Shown: piece after piece, positions 1 to 9,705 of the stretch
Numbering within the stretch: the first letter of the stretch is position 1
How the letters are laid out: each line of letters starts with the position of its first letter
NCBI GenBank assembly: GCA_021776675.1
Contig: JAJFFM010000214.1
Location: 1 to 34,000 of the forward strand
Reading direction: 5' to 3'
DNA: 34,000 nt
Origin: Robiginitomaculum sp.
GTDB lineage: Bacteria; Pseudomonadota; Alphaproteobacteria; Caulobacterales; Maricaulaceae
The notes under the pieces: model-generated
What the model was told of the DNA's origin: nothing
What the model saw: only the letters and a program-made list of their open reading frames with translations
The model's database searches: none
Made by a program: the position numbers and the translations under genes

Positions 1-225
1 AATCCCGACGACTTGGATGCACGCTTAGAGCTTGCCAAAGCGTTGGCGGGCAGCGGGGATAACGCAGGCGCGGTTGAACACTTGCTGGTCTCTATCGCCA
101 GCAACCGTGCCTTTGATGAAGAAGCGGCGCGTAAATTTCTGCTGACTATATTCGAAGCCGAAGGTGTCGAGTCTGAAATATCCATCGAAGGCCGCAAACG
201 GCTTGCAACCATTTTGTTTGCGTGA
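1..225 (+). CDS. C-terminal end of a thioredoxin/TPR co-chaperone (YbbN/CnoX-like), truncated by window edge
   Basis: Frame open from base 1: NPDDLDARLELAKALAGSGD...ARKFLLTIFEAEG...GRKRLATILFA*, resembling the YbbN C-terminus; followed by the Lon-substrate-binding gene as is common in alphaproteobacteria. Confidence 0.7.
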   Translation, partial: NPDDLDARLELAKALAGSGDNAGAVEHLLVSIASNRAFDEEAARKFLLTIFEAEGVESEISIEGRKRLATILFA

Positions 226-229
226 AATA

Positions 230-937
230 ATGGGCACTCACCTCAAAGCTCTGGCCAGCCGTACCAACCCTAAAACTGTGGCCTTATTTCCATTGTCGGG
301 AACAGTGCTTTTACCGGGCAGTGATTTACCACTCAACATTTTCGAACCGCGTTATCTCAACATGATTGACGATGCCCTTAAGGGCGAGAGGTTAATCGGC
401 ATGGTGCAAGAACTTGAAGGTGAGAACTCAACTAAAACTGATGGGCTTTATAAAATTGGGGGCCTTTCTAAAGTTGGCGGGCTGGGACGCATTATCCAAT
501 TCGCAGAGATGGACGATGGTCGTTATATGGTTGTCTTGCGCGGCTTAAAACGGTTTCATCTCGGCGCAGACATCAATGTCACCACTCCCTATAGACAGGC
601 AAATATAAATTACGAAGGCTTCGAAACCGATATCGATATCCACGAAGACAACACAACCCCCGAAGCCCTCAGCGCCACCAAAGGTGAGCGCGGTGCCCTG
701 ACTATGGCCATGAAATCCTATGCTAAAACTTTGGGGGTGCAGCTCGATTGGGATAACCTCAAACAAATCCCCTTGGATAGGTTGGTCGACCAAGCCGCTA
801 TGATTAGTCCGTTCGGCCCAGCCGATAAACAATCGCTCCTCGAAGCCAAAACCCACGAAGACAGGCGCCGCTTACTAATAGGCTTGATGCATTTATATTC
901 CGACACACCAGACGGCGATAATGAAACGATACAGTAG
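230..937 (+). CDS. LON peptidase substrate-binding domain protein
   Basis: ATG at 230 in frame with the ORF at 164; [34 protein letters not shown] and [24 protein letters not shown] motifs. Confidence 0.88.
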   Translation: MGTHLKALASRTNPKTVALFPLSGTVLLPGSDLPLNIFEPRYLNMIDDALKGERLIGMVQELEGENSTKTDGLYKIGGLSKVGGLGRIIQFAEMDDGRYMVVLRGLKRFHLGADINVTTPYRQANINYEGFETDIDIHEDNTTPEALSATKGERGALTMAMKSYAKTLGVQLDWDNLKQIPLDRLVDQAAMISPFGPADKQSLLEAKTHEDRRRLLIGLMHLYSDTPDGDNETIQ

Positions 938-945
938 GATTTGAC

Positions 946-1170
946 ATGAGCAAGAAAACCAAAACAGACACTGTAGCCGATACAACTGCTCACGAGACGA
1001 CAACTATAGATCCGCGCCTACTGGAAATCCTAATCTGTCCTGTCACAGGCGGTCCGCTCGATTATGACAAAAAAGCGGGTGAACTTATTTCCAAAAAAGC
1101 AGGGCTTGCCTACCAAATACGCGAAGGCGTCCCGATTATGTTGGCGGACGAAGCGCGAGAGTTGGGTTAG
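946..1170 (+). CDS. Trm112-like / UPF0434 family protein
   Basis: [17 protein letters not shown]...[21 protein letters not shown] signature. Confidence 0.9.
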   Translation: MSKKTKTDTVADTTAHETTTIDPRLLEILICPVTGGPLDYDKKAGELISKKAGLAYQIREGVPIMLADEARELG

Positions 1171-1171
1171 G

Positions 1172-1774
1172 ATGCCTAATCTATTTAGTAATTTATTTGA
1201 TAAAAAAACGGTACCGACAAATCCTGAAACCTTTAATATTCCTCACATAGGGATTGTTCAGCTTCATCCTGAGTATTCTTGGTATGAAAGTAAAGAATTT
1301 AATATTGCCGTACTAGGTGGCAAAGCTTGTCGATTTATTATTTCTGGTTACGCAGATGATCAGAATAAAGAAAATTTTCACGATGCAATCGCTAATTTCT
1401 TATCCATTGACCAAAATGTCCTAAAAGCTTCAGGACAGTATGTATTAGCCTATTATCAGGATATTTGCGAGTGGACAGATGCGGTTGAGCCACCCTTTAT
1501 TACAGATGAAAAAGACATTTGGGACGAAGTAACCTTTCCAACTGATATACATATTGGCAGACGGCATTACGGTGATAAGAAAATCTACCTTTCTTTAGAA
1601 TGTGAATGCAGTTGGGAAATTGAACATGGTATGAGTATTGTGTTTAAGGAAGGAAAACACGTAAATATGATTGGATCAAATTGCGGACATTACACGCATT
1701 CGGATGGTTATGCTAAGCCTGAATATGAAAATAGAGTATATATTGAAACAGCGGAATTATTTAAAACGAGTTAA
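1172..1774 (+). CDS. Hypothetical protein, possibly DUF6985-like
   Basis: ATG at 1172 directly after the Trm112 stop; in frame with the ORF at 1064; AT-rich relative to neighbours; family assignment is tentative. Confidence 0.6.
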   Translation: MPNLFSNLFDKKTVPTNPETFNIPHIGIVQLHPEYSWYESKEFNIAVLGGKACRFIISGYADDQNKENFHDAIANFLSIDQNVLKASGQYVLAYYQDICEWTDAVEPPFITDEKDIWDEVTFPTDIHIGRRHYGDKKIYLSLECECSWEIEHGMSIVFKEGKHVNMIGSNCGHYTHSDGYAKPEYENRVYIETAELFKTS

Positions 1775-1833
1775 GCAGTAAGTTCAAGGGATACAAATGT
1801 TTTGAATAGGGCTGAATCCATACAAACATCCCA

Positions 1834-1969
1834 TCCCCTCACCACGCTGTCGCGCGCCTCTCCCCTAAGGAGAGGCTAAGTATAGCGAATGTTCACAATA
1901 TTATCGGTATATCACAGACAGTCGAGCCAACGTCTCCTCTCCCATGGGGAGAGGAACAAGGTGAGGGGC
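1834..1969. repeat. Intergenic palindromic repeat element (nested hairpins)
   Basis: Outer arms cccctcacc (about 1835) / ggtgagggg (about 1960); inner hairpins ctctcccctaaggagag and cctctcccatggggagagg. Confidence 0.75.
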
Positions 1970-1976
1970 TGTGATA

Positions 1977-2318
1977 CTAAAATAACAACCTATCTTTAGT
2001 TTCTGCCGTCCACGCGACCAAAACCTCACTGCCTACTTCAATAACCGGACGTTTAATCAGGGTTGGGTTTGCGGCCATTAGGGTGATTGCTTTGGCCGCG
2101 TCTATGCCGTCCTTATCGCTTGCGTCTAAATTTCGCCATGTGGTGGAACGAGTATTCAGCAGTTTTTTCCAGTCTACCTTGCCCGTCCATTCACCGAGTT
2201 TATCTGCACTAACACCATCTGCACGCACGTCTACGGTTTCAAACTCCACGCCCGCAGCACGAAGTTCTTTTTGCGCCTTGCGGCAGGTATCACAGGTTTT
2301 CAGACCATAAAACTTCAT
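1977..2318 (-). CDS. ArsC/Spx/MgsR family thioredoxin-fold reductase-like protein
   Basis: MKFYGLKTCDTCRKAQKEL...VDWKKLLNTRSTTWRNL...NPTLIKRPVIE. Confidence 0.9.
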   Translation of the reverse strand: MKFYGLKTCDTCRKAQKELRAAGVEFETVDVRADGVSADKLGEWTGKVDWKKLLNTRSTTWRNLDASDKDGIDAAKAITLMAANPTLIKRPVIEVGSEVLVAWTAETKDRLLF

Positions 2319-3589
2319 GAGTATTTCTCTCCGCGTAGCAGGGGCGGCAGGTCACCAACCTGCCCGGACGCTTCTTTCATAAAGAACTGACGCACGGGCG
2401 GAAGTTTATCGACCACAGTTAACCCAATACGCCGCGCGTGTTTTAGCGGGCCAAAATTATTAGAGAATAATTTATTGAACACATCACACGCGTGGGTCAG
2501 CACGGTGTTGTCAAATTTACGCCAGCTTTCAAACTGCGCCAATGTAAAGCCATCGCCGAGGTCTCGGCCTTCCGCGCGGGCTTGTACCAAAATTTCGGCC
2601 AAAGCCGCCGCGTCGCGTAGGCCCATATTAAATCCTTGCCCCGCAATGGGGTGGATTGCATGGGCGGCGTCCCCGACCAAAACCAGTCTATCACCTATAT
2701 AGGTTTTGGCATGTTGGAAGCTTAGCGGATAGCACCAACGCTGTGCCACAGGTTTGACCCAGCCCAGAAAATCGCCAAACCGTCTGGCCAATTCCGCCGC
2801 AAATTGGTCGTCGTCCAGTGCCATAGCCGCATCGGCGGCGCGAGGGGTCTCCGTCCAGACAATACTGGCACGGTTTCCGGTAAGCGGTAGGATAGCGAAC
2901 GGCCCGGCGGGTAAGAACAATTCATGAGCTATACCGCCGTGGGGCAATTCGTGTTCGACCGTCGTTACAATAGCTTTTTGGTTACACGGCCATCCGGTCA
3001 CACCAATTCCGGTCATCTTGCGGACAAATGAATTACGGCCATCTGCGGCGACCAAAAGAGATGCGCTAAGCGTCTTACTCTCACCATCAGAGGCATCAAA
3101 TGTAATCGTGGTTTTATCCGCACTCGCCGCAATGTCGCTGACCCGCGCGGGGGCTATCCATGTAATATTGTCTTGCTTCTTGGTTTGCTGATGCAGCGCA
3201 TGGCGCATGCGGCGGTTCTCTACCATATAACCAAGAGGCTCGCCTGCGTTGGTCTCGGCTATCCCAGCCGCATCGAAAAATAAATTAAGCGGCGAAGGTG
3301 CTTGCCCCGCCTGCCCGTCGCTGACCAAAATCTGATTAATCGGCCCTGCGTGGGTGTCTTGATCTTCTATTAGCGCATCGGCAACACCAAGCGCCCGCAT
3401 CATACGAAAACTTGCCGTAGCAATGGCAGAAGCACGCCCATCGTGGCTATCTGCTAATTGATCGGACGGTTTAGCAATGTCTATAACACCAACGCTGAAC
3501 CCCGCCTGCCCGCAGGCCAAGGCAACGGTTAAACCTACCAGGCCGCCGCCGACAACTAAAATATCAAAATCGGTTTGTTTCGTTTTCAT
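2315..3589 (-). CDS. UbiH/UbiF/VisC/COQ6 family FAD-dependent hydroxylase
   Basis: DILVVGGGLVGLTVALACGQAG dinucleotide motif; GDRLVLVGDAAHAIHPIAGQGFNMGLRDAAALAE; overlaps the next gene by 4 bp. Confidence 0.9.
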   Translation of the reverse strand: MKTKQTDFDILVVGGGLVGLTVALACGQAGFSVGVIDIAKPSDQLADSHDGRASAIATASFRMMRALGVADALIEDQDTHAGPINQILVSDGQAGQAPSPLNLFFDAAGIAETNAGEPLGYMVENRRMRHALHQQTKKQDNITWIAPARVSDIAASADKTTITFDASDGESKTLSASLLVAADGRNSFVRKMTGIGVTGWPCNQKAIVTTVEHELPHGGIAHELFLPAGPFAILPLTGNRASIVWTETPRAADAAMALDDDQFAAELARRFGDFLGWVKPVAQRWCYPLSFQHAKTYIGDRLVLVGDAAHAIHPIAGQGFNMGLRDAAALAEILVQARAEGRDLGDGFTLAQFESWRKFDNTVLTHACDVFNKLFSNNFGPLKHARRIGLTVVDKLPPVRQFFMKEASGQVGDLPPLLRGEKYS

Positions 3590-3707
3590 TACGGCAAGTT
3601 ACCACATATTTATTGGTGCGCTATAGGTAAAACCAATATGGACTATAAACTTGCCCCTTAGTCCAAACCCCTATAGAGCGGCATCAAATTAGCCAAATAG
3701 AATTATT

Positions 3708-5372
3708 ATGCCAGATACGACCAAAACAACATTTGCCGATACAGGCCTTTGCTCACCGATTTTAAAAAAACTGGAACGACAAGGTTACATTCATCCAACC
3801 CCTATTCAAGCAGGCGCAATCCCGCCTATTCTGGCAGGCAAAGATGTTGTTGGTCTGGCGCAGACAGGTACGGGTAAAACCGCCGCTTTCACACTACCGC
3901 TTTTACAGCGTGTTGACGCGGCGCTCGCACGCGACAGCGGCCACGAAAATATCAAACGCGTTATCCGCGTGCTTGTCCTATCCCCGACCCGCGAGCTCGC
4001 CGTACAAATCGATAAGGCCGTACGAAATTACGGCGAGAACCTAACCACGCGTTCGACCTGTGTGGTCGGTGGGGTCAATTTAAAGCGCCAAATTAAACCG
4101 CTTAAGCAGGGCGTTGATTTTTTGGTGGCGACACCGGGACGGCTTGAGGATTTACTGGGTCAGAAAATCATCACACTTGATTGGATCGAAACCGTCGTCC
4201 TCGATGAAGCCGACCAAATGCTTGATATAGGCTTCATGCCTGCCATCAAACGGATTTTGGCCTTAACGCCCAAGGATCGCCAAACACTATTATTTTCGGC
4301 GACCATGCCGAAGCAAATCCGCGAATTGGCCAGCCGCTATATGAATAAACCAGTGGAAATTTCCGTTTCCCCCCAATCTAAAACCGCCGAAAATGTTTCC
4401 CAAAGCGTGATGTTCATCGCCCAACCTGATAAAACCAAAGCGGCGATTGCCTTATTGAAAGCCTATAAGGGTAAACGGGTGATTTTGTTTTCAAGAACAA
4501 AACGCGGATGTGACCGGATTGCAAAACGACTCAACGGTCATGGTCTCAGCGCCCAAGCCATTCATGGCAACCGCTCGCAAAACCAACGCACCCGCACACT
4601 CGAAGCCTTTCGCGGCGGCGATGTTGATATTTTGGTGGCCACAGATGTGGCAGCGCGGGGGATTGATATTCCGGGCGTAGAATTGGTTTTAAATTTTGAT
4701 TTACCGCAAGTGGCCGAGGCCTATGTTCACCGCATTGGCCGCACGGGTCGGGCAGGTAAATCCGGCACAGCCATTGCGTTTTGTAATCCGGATGAGAACT
4801 CACTTCTACGCGATATTGAACGCATCATCAAAATACGCATTCCCCTACGCACAGACGACGGCAAAGTTGAAGCCGAACCGGAATGGGACCCCACTAAAAA
4901 CCCCAATGCAGAACGCACATACAATCATGTAAACCAGCGCGAAACCGAAGACTATGTACCGGACAGACATCAAGGGGCGCCTGTACAAAGTTCAAACAAG
5001 CGTAGCAAGAGAAAACGGGGAAAAGGCCAAAGTCAGAATCAAAATCAAAGCCAGAATCAGGGACATGGTCAGAATCAAGGACATGGTGAAAAACGTCCCG
5101 CCCAAAACACGGACGACAATTTCCAGAAACGAAAACAGAAAAAACGCCAACAAAAACAGCCATCAGCCAATGCGGATAACACTCAAGATAACAAAGCTAT
5201 AGGCGGCGCTCAAAGCGCGGCTAAAGGCTCAGCAGCAAAACAAGGCGGCGGCAAACGCACAGCATCTAGGCCGTCCGAAAGCAATCCTAACGCAAACAAA
5301 TCCAAAAGATCACGCCGCAATCGCCCCGGCTCCCGTGCGAGAAAACGTCACAGAGCAGACCGCGAAAACTAG
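3708..5372 (+). CDS. DEAD-box ATP-dependent RNA helicase (RhlE-like) with a basic, N/Q-rich low-complexity tail
   Basis: AQTGTGKTAAFTLPLLQ, PTRELAVQ, VLDEADQMLDIGF, LFSATMP, HRIGRTGRAG; C-terminal tail with QSQNQNQSQNQGHGQNQGHG. Confidence 0.95.
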   Translation: MPDTTKTTFADTGLCSPILKKLERQGYIHPTPIQAGAIPPILAGKDVVGLAQTGTGKTAAFTLPLLQRVDAALARDSGHENIKRVIRVLVLSPTRELAVQIDKAVRNYGENLTTRSTCVVGGVNLKRQIKPLKQGVDFLVATPGRLEDLLGQKIITLDWIETVVLDEADQMLDIGFMPAIKRILALTPKDRQTLLFSATMPKQIRELASRYMNKPVEISVSPQSKTAENVSQSVMFIAQPDKTKAAIALLKAYKGKRVILFSRTKRGCDRIAKRLNGHGLSAQAIHGNRSQNQRTRTLEAFRGGDVDILVATDVAARGIDIPGVELVLNFDLPQVAEAYVHRIGRTGRAGKSGTAIAFCNPDENSLLRDIERIIKIRIPLRTDDGKVEAEPEWDPTKNPNAERTYNHVNQRETEDYVPDRHQGAPVQSSNKRSKRKRGKGQSQNQNQSQNQGHGQNQGHGEKRPAQNTDDNFQKRKQKKRQQKQPSANADNTQDNKAIGGAQSAAKGSAAKQGGGKRTASRPSESNPNANKSKRSRRNRPGSRARKRHRADREN

Positions 5373-5388
5373 AGTGTCTTTATAAACT

Positions 5389-6693
5389 CTATTCTCCGCC
5401 CTTATAAACCACCCCGTTTTTCATGACGAAATCTACATCATAAAGCTGTTCGATATGGGTGAGAGGGTTGCCGTCTACGGCTATGATGTCGGCAAATTTT
5501 CCAGGCTCTAGCGAACCGATAACTTCGCCCATTTCTATATGTTTAGCCGCAGTAACAGTGGCCGCTTTAATAGCGTCCATTTCGCTCATACCTGCCTCGA
5601 CCATATAGCCAAATTCACGCGCATTTTCACCGTGCTTCGAGACGCCTGTGTCCGTACCAAATGCGATAGTGACACCATTTGCATAAGCTATGCGGAGCAT
5701 TTCTTGCATTTGTGGTCCCACTTCTAGGGCTTTGGCTTTGGATGCGGGCGGTAACCAGTTTTTATTTTCCGCCCAATCTACTACGGTCATGCCCGCAAGC
5801 ACAGTCGGCACCAAAACTGCATCATGTTTCTTGAATAACTCCGCAGTTTCTACATCCAAATATGTGCCGTGCTCGATGGATTTCACACCAGCATTAAGCG
5901 CGCTATCAATCCCGGTTTTACCGTGGGCATGGGCCGTAACTTTGCGGCCCATTTTCTTGGCCGTCTCGACAATGGCTTCTAATTCGTCGTTGAAAAATTG
6001 CTGTTCTGTCCCCGCCGCAGTATTGGAAAGCACCCCGCCCGTCGCCGTAATCTTGACTATATCCGCACCCTTCTTGATGGCGGCACGGGTGGCACGGCGA
6101 CAATCAGCTACGCCGTCGCATATGGTTGGGCTGTGGAACAAATCCAAAACTTCCTGCCGGTAGCCATGCGTATCCCCGTGACCACCCGTGGGGGATACGG
6201 GGCGCCCGGCCGCCCGAATGCGCGGACCTGCAACTTTACCTGCATTAATAGCATCGCGCAGAGCAAAAATTTCTTCGGGACCACCAACATCCTGCACAGA
6301 GGTAAAGCCAGCCATCAAAGTTTTACGGCCATTGACCAAAGCATCATAGGCCGTATCGCCGGAACGTTTAGTCACCGCTTCAAGGCGGATATTGGGATTA
6401 AATTCAGAGCGTAAATGCACATGACTATCGATGAGACCGGGGAGAACAAAACTGTCGGTTAGGTCGATTACTGATGCGCCCTTTTCAAGTTGATAACCGG
6501 CGACGATTTTAACAATTTTATTATCGCTAATATAAATGCTCTGTTCGCTCAGCGGCTTTGCACCCGGCACTGCCAAGACTTGGCCTGCATGAATAATGGT
6601 TGTGGTTTTCATATCACCATATTCATTTGCAAATGCGGAATTTGAAAGCACGAGTGCTACGCTACCCACTAAAATTGATTTTAGATGTTTCAT
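5389..6693 (-). CDS. Exported metal-dependent amidohydrolase (Xaa-Pro dipeptidase/imidazolonepropionase-like)
   Basis: N-terminal signal peptide MKHLKSILVGSVALVLSNSAFA; VLPGLIDSHVHLRSE, VTAHAHGKTGIDSALNAGVKSIEHGTYLD, AFGTDTGV. Confidence 0.88.
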   Translation of the reverse strand: MKHLKSILVGSVALVLSNSAFANEYGDMKTTTIIHAGQVLAVPGAKPLSEQSIYISDNKIVKIVAGYQLEKGASVIDLTDSFVLPGLIDSHVHLRSEFNPNIRLEAVTKRSGDTAYDALVNGRKTLMAGFTSVQDVGGPEEIFALRDAINAGKVAGPRIRAAGRPVSPTGGHGDTHGYRQEVLDLFHSPTICDGVADCRRATRAAIKKGADIVKITATGGVLSNTAAGTEQQFFNDELEAIVETAKKMGRKVTAHAHGKTGIDSALNAGVKSIEHGTYLDVETAELFKKHDAVLVPTVLAGMTVVDWAENKNWLPPASKAKALEVGPQMQEMLRIAYANGVTIAFGTDTGVSKHGENAREFGYMVEAGMSEMDAIKAATVTAAKHIEMGEVIGSLEPGKFADIIAVDGNPLTHIEQLYDVDFVMKNGVVYKGGE

Positions 6694-6709
6694 ATTATTC
6701 CCCTAATGT

Positions 6710-7993
6710 TTATTTAAGCGCTTGCTTGGCGATGTCCCGCCGCACAAATCCGCCCGGCCAATCTATGGCTTCGTCTATGGCAGCATAGGCACGCTTTACC
6801 GCTTGCGCAACTGTCTTGCCCTCGGCCGTGATATTGAGCACACGACCACCTGCGGACAATAAAGCACCGTCTTCAGCCCTTTTGGTGCCTGCATGAAAGA
6901 CCTGCACCCCGTCCATGAGATTAGCCGCCTCAACACCTTTTATGGTTTCGCCTTTAGCATAGGAACCGGGATAGCCTTTCGCGGCGACAACAACATTAAC
7001 CACAGCATTTGGCGACCATTCGACCTTACCAACATCTGCGAGTTTACCTTTGGCAGCAAATATCATCATTTCTAGTAAGTCCGAGTTTAGCCTACGCATT
7101 AATACCTGACATTCAGGGTCGCCAAAGCGCACATTATACTCAATCAGCTTTGGCCCCTCCTTCGTCATCATCAAGCCAGCAAATAACACACCTGTAAATG
7201 GATAGCCTTCGCTAGCCATTCCAATTACTGTCGGGATCAAAATTTCGTCCAGTATGCGCCGCTCATCGTCAAAACCCGGCACCGGAGAATAAGCCCCCAT
7301 ACCGCCCGTATTGGGGCCTTTGTCGCCGTCATATGCGCGCTTATGATCTTGGGCGGCAATCAGAGGCAAAACCGTTTTCCCATCGGCCAGCGCAAAGAAA
7401 GAAATTTCGTGGCCGGTCATAAATTCTTCGATTAAAACGCAATCACCCGCGTCCCCGAATTTGCCCCCCCCTGGCTCATCTGAAAAGAATTCGTCCAGTT
7501 CGGTTTCGGCTTCGGCTTTTGTCTCCGCGATGACCACGCCTTTGCCCGCCGCAAGACCGTCAGCCTTAATTACAAAAGGCGCAGTCATGTCGCCCAAATA
7601 AGCTTTGGCCTCTAGGGCATTGGTGAACACATCATATTTCGCCGTCGGGATATCGTGGCGGGTACAGAAATCTTTGGTGAAAGCCTTGGAGCTTTCCAAC
7701 ATTGCGGCGGCCTCGGTCGGGCCAAATACGGCTATGCCTTGCTGCGTAAGCTCGTCAACCAAGCCTAGCGCCAAAGGCACTTCGGGGCCGACAACCACAA
7801 AATTAACGGCTTCGCGTAATGCAAACTTCACCAGCGCGCCCACATCATCAGCTTTGATATTTACACAGTCAGTGATTTCGCAAATGCCGGCATTACCCGG
7901 CGCACATATGAGCTGATCGCATAATGGGCTTTGGTTTATTTTCCAAGCCAGCGCATGTTCACGCCCGCCGCTACCGATAAGAAGAATTTTCAT
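6710..7993 (-). CDS. purD: Phosphoribosylamine--glycine ligase
   Basis: MKILLIGSGGREHALAWKI...VGPEVPLALGLVDEL...FVIKADGLAAGKGVVIA...EYNVRFGDPECQVLM. Confidence 0.97.
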   Translation of the reverse strand: MKILLIGSGGREHALAWKINQSPLCDQLICAPGNAGICEITDCVNIKADDVGALVKFALREAVNFVVVGPEVPLALGLVDELTQQGIAVFGPTEAAAMLESSKAFTKDFCTRHDIPTAKYDVFTNALEAKAYLGDMTAPFVIKADGLAAGKGVVIAETKAEAETELDEFFSDEPGGGKFGDAGDCVLIEEFMTGHEISFFALADGKTVLPLIAAQDHKRAYDGDKGPNTGGMGAYSPVPGFDDERRILDEILIPTVIGMASEGYPFTGVLFAGLMMTKEGPKLIEYNVRFGDPECQVLMRRLNSDLLEMMIFAAKGKLADVGKVEWSPNAVVNVVVAAKGYPGSYAKGETIKGVEAANLMDGVQVFHAGTKRAEDGALLSAGGRVLNITAEGKTVAQAVKRAYAAIDEAIDWPGGFVRRDIAKQALK

Positions 7994-8051
7994 ACTTCAA
8001 CTTTCATTTTGGACTTTCTTAAAGTGATTCCGTCTAATAATTTTGACACTT

Positions 8052-9434
8052 ATGACGGAATCGCCCACAAGAGTAAACATGAACAATCCGACTACAAATG
8101 CACCCAGTAATGCTCACGAATACTCGGTCTCTGAACTGGCATTTTCTCTCAAACGCACAGTCGAGGAAACCTATGGCCGCGTGCGGGTGCGCGGTGAACT
8201 TGGCCGCGTGGTTATCGCCAAGTCCGGCCATATGTATGTGGACGTCAAAGACGACAAAGCGGTCATCGCCTCTATCATGTGGAAGGGCTCGGTTTCGCGC
8301 CTACCCGTGCGCCCCGAAGAAGGCATGGAGGTCATTGTCGAGGGCAAATTGACCACCTATCCCGGCCGCTCACAATATCAATTGGTCATAGACAGGTTAG
8401 AGCCCGCAGGCGTCGGCGCGCTCATGGCCATGCTGGAAAAGCGCAAGAAAATGTTGGCCGCGGAAGGTCTGTTCGAGGACCATCATAAACAAGAACTCCC
8501 ATATCTGCCTAGGACCATCGGCGTCATCACATCACCAACAGGTGCCGTTATCCGCGATATTTTACACAGGCTTGAAGACCGTTTCCCGGTGCGTGTTTTG
8601 GTCTGGCCCGTATTGGTACAAGGAGACGCGGCGGCGGCGCAAATATCTGCGGCCATTACCGGATTTAATCATTACGGCGAAACTGCGGACTTACCACGCC
8701 CGGATGTGCTGATTGTGGCGCGGGGCGGCGGTTCTATCGAAGACTTGTGGTGTTTTAACGAAGAAAATGTTGTCCGCGCGGCCTTTGCATCTGACATCCC
8801 TATTATTTCTGCGGTTGGGCATGAAACCGACTGGACGCTCATCGATTATGTAGCGGATGAGCGCGCACCGACACCTACGGGCGCGGCGGAGATCGCTGTG
8901 CCTGTGCGCGCGGAACTTATTGATACGGTGGATGATTACGGCTTGCGTTTGAAACGTGGTTTAAACCGAACCGTCGAGAGCAAGAAGCTAAGTTTTGCAG
9001 CGGCGAGATTGCCGAAACTCGATGCTGTGCTTTCTAACCCTCGGCAACGGTTTGATTTGGCGGCCGCCCGTTTGCGACCAGACGCCTTGGTGCGCGATAT
9101 CGCCCGCAAAAGCGAGAGCGTTGAAAATGCAAGCCGCGAGGCGGTGCGCTCTATGGGCAGGTATTTGCAAAAATCCCGCGACACGTTAATGGGCGCAGGC
9201 AAGTTGCTGGACGCCTACTCCTATCAAGGTGTGCTGGAGCGAGGGTATGCTTTGGTCAGTGATGTGGACGGCAAAGTCGTGCGTAAGGGCAAGCCGCTAA
9301 CATCTGGTCAAGCCGTCAACTTAACATTTAGTGACGGTAAACGCGGTGCGGTGATTGACGGAAAACCTGCCGTTCAAAGACGTAAAAAGAAACCAATACA
9401 ACCAACTGAGAAAATACAGGGTGACCTCTTTTGA
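8052..9434 (+). CDS. xseA: Exodeoxyribonuclease VII large subunit
   Basis: EYSVSELAFSLKRTVEETYGRVRVRGELG; IGVITSPTGAVIRDILHRL; VARGGGSIEDLWCFNEE; SAVGHETDWTLIDYVADERAPTPTGAAE. ATG at 8052 preferred over the TTG at 8043. Confidence 0.96.
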   Translation: MTESPTRVNMNNPTTNAPSNAHEYSVSELAFSLKRTVEETYGRVRVRGELGRVVIAKSGHMYVDVKDDKAVIASIMWKGSVSRLPVRPEEGMEVIVEGKLTTYPGRSQYQLVIDRLEPAGVGALMAMLEKRKKMLAAEGLFEDHHKQELPYLPRTIGVITSPTGAVIRDILHRLEDRFPVRVLVWPVLVQGDAAAAQISAAITGFNHYGETADLPRPDVLIVARGGGSIEDLWCFNEENVVRAAFASDIPIISAVGHETDWTLIDYVADERAPTPTGAAEIAVPVRAELIDTVDDYGLRLKRGLNRTVESKKLSFAAARLPKLDAVLSNPRQRFDLAAARLRPDALVRDIARKSESVENASREAVRSMGRYLQKSRDTLMGAGKLLDAYSYQGVLERGYALVSDVDGKVVRKGKPLTSGQAVNLTFSDGKRGAVIDGKPAVQRRKKKPIQPTEKIQGDLF

Positions 9435-9495
9435 TTTAACTATTTCTAGTGTAGCATGACCATAATTTAGAAAGCCTATTGTTTAGAGAGCAAGT

Positions 9496-9705
9496 ATGTT
9501 AAACTTTACCCAAGCCAACCGTGAAGCTAAACTTAGCTATGGTTCATCCGATTACCTTATTTTGGAATCCGGAAGCTATGTCCTGTGCGCCGTCACAGAA
9601 ACCCGCATATCACTCGAAGAACTTAAATACTGGAGCGAAGATTTACAAGAAGCCTATGTAGACGCCGTGGCAAGTTTGAAACGCTGGCAAGAGAGCCAGT
9701 CTTGA
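9496..9705 (+). CDS. DUF2093 domain-containing small protein
   Basis: AKLSYGSSDYLILESGSYVLCAVTETRISLEELKYWSEDLQEAYVD. Confidence 0.8.
   Translation: MLNFTQANREAKLSYGSSDYLILESGSYVLCAVTETRISLEELKYWSEDLQEAYVDAVASLKRWQESQS

Noticed and set aside
1064-1171. N-terminal extension of the 236-aa ORF
   Set aside because: Overlaps the Trm112-like gene in another frame; the ATG at 1172 is a better start.
1834-1969. CRISPR array or tRNA in structured intergenic DNA
   Set aside because: Inverted rather than spaced direct repeats, and no tRNA-like cloverleaf or T-loop consensus found.
5690-6414. Long plus-strand ORFs opposite the amidohydrolase
   Set aside because: Antisense to a well-supported gene, no recognisable motifs.
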